A stretch of DNA of 9,832 nt. It comes from Clostridiales bacterium (GTDB taxonomy: Bacteria > Bacillota_A > Clostridia > Christensenellales > Aristaeellaceae). The notes beneath the pieces are model-generated. The model was given only the letters and a program-made list of their open reading frames with translations, was not told the DNA's origin and did no database searches. Positions 6,717 through 9,832 of this stretch are shown here, in pieces. How positions within the stretch are numbered: position 1 is the stretch's first letter; each line of letters begins with the position of its first letter. Location of the stretch: NCBI GenBank assembly GCA_012514855.1, contig JAAYZL010000113.1:1-9832 (forward strand), given 5' to 3'. The position numbers and the translations under genes are program-made.

Positions 6717-8216
6717 TTATTCCGCAGGCCTGGCGTTGTACATTTTCAGGAGATTGAGCGTGTTGGGCGTGTATTCCACATCCGAACGGATCGCGTAAAT
6801 GCAATCGCGCTGCCATAGGTAGATAAAGTAGCATTCCTCCGAAAGGATGTTCTGGATTTCGGAAATCGCCTCCAGACGCCTCTGCATATCCAGGTCCTTC
6901 TCCTCGATGTCAATCAGCGCGTCCAGCCCCTCGTAGTCGTAGCCCTGATTGTACTTCCGGTTGCTGCGTAGGTAGGAATAGAAGTTGTTCCACGCGTCCA
7001 TCGTCCAGCCGGTGTTTGACTGATACACCAGCGCGTCGGCGGTGCCGCCGGACGTATCGGAAACAAGCGTGTTCGGGTCTACGGGGTTGATCTCGCAGTG
7101 AATGCCCACCTGCTCGAGATACGCCCCGATGGCCTGCGCGTACATCGCGTCGGAATTGCCGCACTCGAGGCGCACGGTGAAGCCGTCGGCATAGCCGGCC
7201 GCCTCCAGCAGGGATTTGGCCTTCTCCGGGTCGTAGCCGTACATGGGCACTTCCTCGTCATAGCCAAAGTTCTGATGCGGCATGATCGTGGAGACCTGAT
7301 GAGCGGCGCCGCCAAACAGGGTTTCGATAATGGTCTCCTTATCAACCGCCCAGTTCATCGCCTGGCGAACCTCTTTGATGTTCAGTGGGCTTTCTGTGCA
7401 GTCAAGCGCTATGTAGGAGGTGCGAATCCACGGCGAGTTGACGACCTTGACGTCCTCGTTGCCACTCAGCCCCACGACCATGTCGCTTGTCAGGCTGCTG
7501 ACGACATCCACTTCGCCCACCTGAATGGCGGTGAGCATCGCGGCCTCGTCGGGAATGGCGCGGAAGATCAGTTTGTCGTAGGCCGGAGCGCCCAGCCAAT
7601 AGTCCTCGTTCTTTTCCAGCACAACCTCGTAGTCCTTCGTCCAGGAGACGAACTTGTACGGGCCGGTGCCGACCGGGTTCTGCGCGAGATACTCCGCGTC
7701 ATGGGTCTTGGTGTACTCGGCGGGCAGCATTACGCCGCCGAACATGACGAGCTTCGCGGGCACCAGCGGGTCGGAACCGGAGAAGGTCAGGTTGATCGTG
7801 TATTCGTCCACGACCTCAATCCCCGTCAGGTTCTCCTGCTCCTCGATGGGCGAGCCGGTCGCGGGATCGATCAGTCGTTCCAGCGTCGCCTTGACGGATT
7901 CCGCGTTGAAGGGTTCGCCGTTGTGGAAGGTCACCCCCTCGCGCAATTTGAACTGCCAGGTCGTTTCGTCGAGCGCCTCCCACTCGGTCGCAAGACAGGG
8001 AATCAGGTTTCCCCCCTCATCCCGAGTAATCAGCGTATCGTAGATGTTGATCAGGATACTCATCGCGGGCATGTCGCCCTGCATCTGCGGGTCGAGCGTC
8101 GTGGTGTCCTCCGCCTGACCGACAATCAGCACCTTGTCCTCGGCGAGCGCAGCGCCGCCGAGGCTTGTCAGCATGAGCGTCAGAATTAGTAGCGTCGTCA
8201 ACAGCCTCTTCTTCAT
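6717..8216 (-). CDS. Family 5 extracellular solute-binding protein of the importer (peptide/muropeptide type)
   Basis: Substrate-capturing component of the ABC importer, 499 residues, a normal length for SBP family 5 (PF00496 type). It begins with a Sec signal peptide: MKKR, a hydrophobic core, and ALA-ED, giving predicted cleavage after Ala25. There is no Cys at the junction, so no lipobox. The mature protein has the family marks TLDPQM (40-45), the block WQFKLREGVTFHNG (87-100) and AVDKETIIETLFGGAA-type helices, and ends with repeated aromatic residues as usual. The ATG at 8216 is preceded by AAGGAGG at 8227-8233, ten bases away. It is the first gene after the predicted promoter at 8276-8304, so it is probably the most strongly expressed. 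The family includes OppA, DppA, the murein-tripeptide binder MppA, and nickel and oligosaccharide binders, so the ligand is open; neighbours point to cell-wall fragments. Confidence 0.94.
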   Translation of the reverse strand: MKKRLLTTLLILTLMLTSLGGAALAEDKVLIVGQAEDTTTLDPQMQGDMPAMSILINIYDTLITRDEGGNLIPCLATEWEALDETTWQFKLREGVTFHNGEPFNAESVKATLERLIDPATGSPIEEQENLTGIEVVDEYTINLTFSGSDPLVPAKLVMFGGVMLPAEYTKTHDAEYLAQNPVGTGPYKFVSWTKDYEVVLEKNEDYWLGAPAYDKLIFRAIPDEAAMLTAIQVGEVDVVSSLTSDMVVGLSGNEDVKVVNSPWIRTSYIALDCTESPLNIKEVRQAMNWAVDKETIIETLFGGAAHQVSTIMPHQNFGYDEEVPMYGYDPEKAKSLLEAAGYADGFTVRLECGNSDAMYAQAIGAYLEQVGIHCEINPVDPNTLVSDTSGGTADALVYQSNTGWTMDAWNNFYSYLRSNRKYNQGYDYEGLDALIDIEEKDLDMQRRLEAISEIQNILSEECYFIYLWQRDCIYAIRSDVEYTPNTLNLLKMYNARPAE

Positions 8217-8254
8217 TCCCTGTGACCCTCCTTATTATGCTTTTGACCGCGCGA

Positions 8255-8301
8255 ACACGCGCAATCTCCTCCTGTATTCTAGCATAAAGGATTGCGCGCG
8301 T
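8255..8301. promoter_or_regulatory. Candidate operator: 12-bp inverted repeat around the importer promoter
   Basis: ACACGCGCAATC (8255-8266) and GATTGCGCGCGT (8290-8301) are inverted copies with 11 of 12 positions matching and a perfect CGCGCAATC core. The predicted -10 lies in the 23-base spacer and the right arm touches the -35. The arm centres are 35 bp apart, just over three helical turns. The position suits repression by a dimeric or tetrameric regulator. The adjacent RpiR-family gene is the obvious candidate, but that link is inferred. Confidence 0.5.
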
Positions 8302-8304
8302 AAA
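8276..8304 (-). promoter_or_regulatory. Predicted sigma-A promoter of the ABC importer operon
   Basis: On the minus strand, -35 TTTACG (8304-8299, four of six consensus bases) is followed by 17 bases and -10 TAGAAT (8281-8276, five of six), which is preceded by TGC, making an extended -10. Transcription would begin near 8269, giving a leader of about 50 bases before the binding-protein gene. An AT-rich stretch upstream (about 8302-8355) could act as an UP element. Confidence 0.6.
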
Positions 8305-8307
8305 TAC

Positions 8308-8325
8308 TTTTCGAAAATTATTTTC
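8308..8325. promoter_or_regulatory. Overlapping AT-rich palindromes just upstream of the importer -35
   Basis: TTTTCGAAAA (8308-8317) is a perfect 10-bp palindrome, and GAAAATTATTTTC (8313-8325) is a perfect 13-bp palindrome around a central base. They lie about 40-55 bases upstream of the predicted transcription start, where activators or UP elements act. AT-rich palindromes arise easily by chance, so this is only a candidate site. Confidence 0.3.
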
Positions 8326-8354
8326 TATTCGGAGTAAAATTTCGTATTTTTATT

Positions 8355-9224
8355 TCAAAAACGTTCGCTGTTTTGTCCGCGAACCACCTGAAGCGTGCGG
8401 GTGAGATAGCGGCGAACCCTGTTGTATTCCGCGCTGGCAACACCCGTGAACAGTATATCGATTACGTTGAGCATCGCGATGCGAGAGCCCATAGCTCCGC
8501 TGCGAATGGTGATTTCCGGCGAAGAGATGTTTATAACGATGTCGGCCTTTTCTGCAAGATCGCTCTTGCCGGACTTGGTAATGGCGATAATTGAGGCTCC
8601 GGTCTTCAGCGCGATGTCCGCGGCCTCCAGAATTTCCCGTGTCTGCCCAGAATAGGAGACAAACACCGCGGCGTCCTCCCGCCCGAGCAGCGAAGCGGCA
8701 ATCCGCTGGGCGTGGCTGTCGGTATACGCGTGACAGAGCTTGTTTATGCGCATGAACTTCAACTCAGCGTCCATGCAGACCAGTCCCGAGGCCGCCATGC
8801 CGAAGAATACGATGTGTTTAGCCGAGCGCAGGGAGTTGACCGCACGCTCGACCTGCTCAACGGAAAGTACGTTGACGGTATCCTCGATCGACCGCTTGTT
8901 GTTGATCGAGACGTTGCCGATGATGGAGAGAATGGAGTCTCCCGGTTGAATATCCGTATAGGGCTTCTGCGCGCCCTCCTCCTGCGAGCCGAGTTGCGAT
9001 GAAAGGCTGATGATGAAGCCCCGGTATCCGCGAAAGCCCATGGTTCGACAAAAGCGCAGGACGGACGCGTCGCTGGTGCCCGTTCGCTGCGCAAGATTCC
9101 GGATGGAGAGCTCTACCGTTTCCTTTGATGGATGCTCGAGGATGTAATCCGCGATTCGCCGTTCGACCGGCGTAAGCGCGTCCCGGCAATCCCGCATTCG
9201 AATAAACAGCGCGTCGCCGTTCAT
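8355..9224 (-). CDS. RpiR/MurR-family transcriptional regulator (HTH plus SIS domain)
   Basis: Predicted cytoplasmic regulator of the operon, 289 residues, full length. The N-terminal RpiR helix-turn-helix domain (about 1-77) includes the three-helix core SIRNLAQRTGTSDASVLRFCRT, cited here only as residues 40-61, and the typical GFRGYRGFI (63-71). The C-terminal SIS domain (about 128-260) has VFFGMAASG (139-147) and VFVSYSGQTREILEAA (187-202), the usual phosphosugar-binding loops. E. coli MurR has this architecture and responds to MurNAc-6-P. With murQ and a sugar kinase downstream, MurNAc-6-P or GlcNAc-6-P is the likely effector here, but this is inferred. The ATG at 9224 follows AAGGGGTG by about nine bases. 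The gene has its own promoter at 9258-9287. I see no terminator between it and the importer genes, so some read-through is possible. Confidence 0.93.
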   Translation of the reverse strand: MNGDALFIRMRDCRDALTPVERRIADYILEHPSKETVELSIRNLAQRTGTSDASVLRFCRTMGFRGYRGFIISLSSQLGSQEEGAQKPYTDIQPGDSILSIIGNVSINNKRSIEDTVNVLSVEQVERAVNSLRSAKHIVFFGMAASGLVCMDAELKFMRINKLCHAYTDSHAQRIAASLLGREDAAVFVSYSGQTREILEAADIALKTGASIIAITKSGKSDLAEKADIVINISSPEITIRSGAMGSRIAMLNVIDILFTGVASAEYNRVRRYLTRTLQVVRGQNSERF

Positions 9225-9257
9225 TTCGGCTTCACCCCTTCACATTCTTACCCTGCG

Positions 9258-9287
9258 AGTATATCACAGGTTATGTCTCCGGTGCAA
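9258..9287 (-). promoter_or_regulatory. Predicted promoter of the RpiR-family regulator gene
   Basis: On the minus strand, -10 TATACT (9263-9258, five of six consensus bases) carries an upstream TGA, making an extended -10. It is preceded at 18 bases by a weaker -35, TTGCAC (9287-9282). Transcription would start near 9251, leaving a leader of about 26 bases that holds AAGGGGTG. No copy of the CGCGCAATC half-site seen at the importer promoter is visible here. Confidence 0.5.
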
Positions 9288-9471
9288 GCGGATTAGGGAT
9301 AGGCTGAAAAGGATCATAAGCGCCGGCGTCGGAGTTGCCATCCGTCTGTCCGGAGCCTTTTATCAGAACATACTCTGCGCAGTAAGTTTATAAATCAGGA
9401 CGGCGCCCATCGGACATGGCCGGTTTTTCGGCCGCCGTGGGTTTCACGCTGTAATGCGTTTGCTTACGCTC

Positions 9472-9488
9472 GATGATGTATCATCATC
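9472..9488. repeat. 17-base palindrome GATGATG-TAT-CATCATC
   Basis: Perfect 7-bp arms (9472-9478 and 9482-9488) flank three bases. It is about 250 bases upstream of the regulator start, too far for a simple operator. It could be a hairpin in the 3' region of the upstream gene's transcript. Part of it is simple trinucleotide repetition, which weakens the case. Confidence 0.35.
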
Positions 9489-9537
9489 AATAACGGCGTT
9501 TTTCCGGTTGAACCGTCTTCTGCCGGCGGTGGCGGTA

Positions 9538-9560
9538 CCCGGCGGACGACATCCGCCGGG
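9538..9560 (-). repeat. Perfect 9-bp hairpin downstream of the right-end gene
   Basis: The arms CCCGGCGGA (9538-9546) and TCCGCCGGG (9552-9560) are perfectly complementary with a five-base loop, about 90 bases past the stop codon of the gene at the right end. It may contribute to 3' end formation or stability of that transcript. No U-tract follows on the minus strand, so I do not call it an intrinsic terminator. Confidence 0.45.
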
Positions 9561-9651
9561 CGGGCGGGTTCTGGCCAGACGGACCGGAAGCCTCGCCGTT
9601 GCCTTCCAAAGCAGCCATTCGCAAGCGCGGTCCCGAGGGCCGGCACCGGCG

Positions 9652-9832
9652 TCAACCGGTCAGACTGTCCTTCAGAATGATTTCGACGACCGTATCCCGA
9701 TCGTCAGGCAGCGGGTAGGTAGCGGTGGCGCGCTCGCCGAAATTGACGTAGAGGAAATCCCCATATTGCGCCGTGCCCTTCCAGACGCGGACGGGGATGT
9801 CGGACCCGTCGGCGAGCAGGCGCATCGACTTC
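9652..9832 (-). CDS. C-terminal 59 residues of an unrecognised protein, 5' end outside the window
   Basis: An open minus-strand frame enters at the right edge (first full codon at 9831) and stops at TGA 9654-9652. The translation looks like real protein: MRLLADGSDIPVRVWKG, then YGDFLYVNFGERATATYP and a charged end VVEIILKDSLTG. Alternating hydrophobic residues suggest short beta strands, as in the C-terminal beta-sandwich modules of many glycosidases, but I cannot name a family and assign no function. Codon use is GC-rich at third positions like its neighbours. The gap of over 400 bases and the separate regulator promoter suggest it is not in the same operon, although it has the same orientation. 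Confidence 0.7.
   Translation of the reverse strand, partial: KSMRLLADGSDIPVRVWKGTAQYGDFLYVNFGERATATYPLPDDRDTVVEIILKDSLTG

Larger units (their letters stand above)
9288..9651. other. Intergenic stretch without a supportable gene
   Basis: No open frame here resembles a protein. A minus-strand frame of 63 codons (9655-9464) starts at TTG and is a biased, proline- and arginine-rich translation, probably chance in GC-rich DNA. The stretch holds several short palindromes: 9472-9488, CGGTTGAACCG at 9505-9515, and a strong hairpin at 9538-9560. One minus-strand frame (about 9384-9271) reads GSGQTDGNSDAG and PFQPIPNPLAPE before a stop, which could be a decayed gene end, but it has no start or ribosome binding site. 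Confidence 0.5.

Noticed and set aside
7098..8189. Long plus-strand open frame (363 codons) opposite the binding-protein gene
   Set aside because: The minus-strand gene is full length with a signal peptide and family motifs; the antisense translation resembles no protein.
9421..9440. GGCCG-GTTTTT-CGGCC as a terminator near 9420-9435
   Set aside because: The T or A run is in the loop rather than after the stem on either strand, and the stem is only five base pairs.
9464..9655. Minus-strand 63-codon frame after the right-end gene
   Set aside because: It begins at TTG overlapping a stop, has no separate ribosome binding site, and its translation is low-complexity Pro/Arg-rich sequence.

Overview
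The window is GC-rich (roughly 60% by eye) and almost fully coding, and every gene I can support lies on the minus strand. Consensus Shine-Dalgarno sequences (AAGGAGG type), coupled GTG starts, an RpiR-family regulator and the protein sequences suggest a GC-rich member of the Firmicutes, probably class Clostridia. This is an inference from style; no marker gene is present.

In transcription order (right to left): the 3' end of an unrecognised gene (9832-9652); about 365 bases without a supportable gene but with several short palindromes; an RpiR/MurR-like regulator with its own predicted promoter; a 138-base intergenic region with a good extended -10 promoter inside an inverted repeat; an Opp/Dpp-type ABC importer (solute-binding protein, two permeases, two ATPases); a 167-base imperfect palindrome between the last ATPase gene and the next gene; a uroporphyrinogen-decarboxylase-superfamily protein that looks like a zinc methyltransferase rather than HemE; MurQ (MurNAc-6-phosphate etherase); and a BadF/BcrA-type sugar kinase that runs off the left end.

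Together these genes read as a locus for import and catabolism of cell-wall fragments. The ABC importer would bring in peptides, muropeptides or amino-sugar glycans. The kinase would phosphorylate MurNAc and/or GlcNAc, as MurK does in Clostridium acetobutylicum. MurQ would convert MurNAc-6-P to GlcNAc-6-P plus D-lactate, and the RpiR protein would sense a phosphosugar. There is no MurP-type PTS permease, so the ABC importer plus kinase would replace the PTS route. The role of the URO-D-like protein is unknown.

The most unusual sequence feature is the palindrome at 2741-2907. Every transition mismatch between its aligned arms is oriented so that the transcribed strand keeps a G-U pair, which suggests a folded RNA in the operon mRNA or an ERIC/MITE-like element. 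A second notable feature is the 12-base inverted repeat around the -10 element of the importer promoter, a candidate operator.
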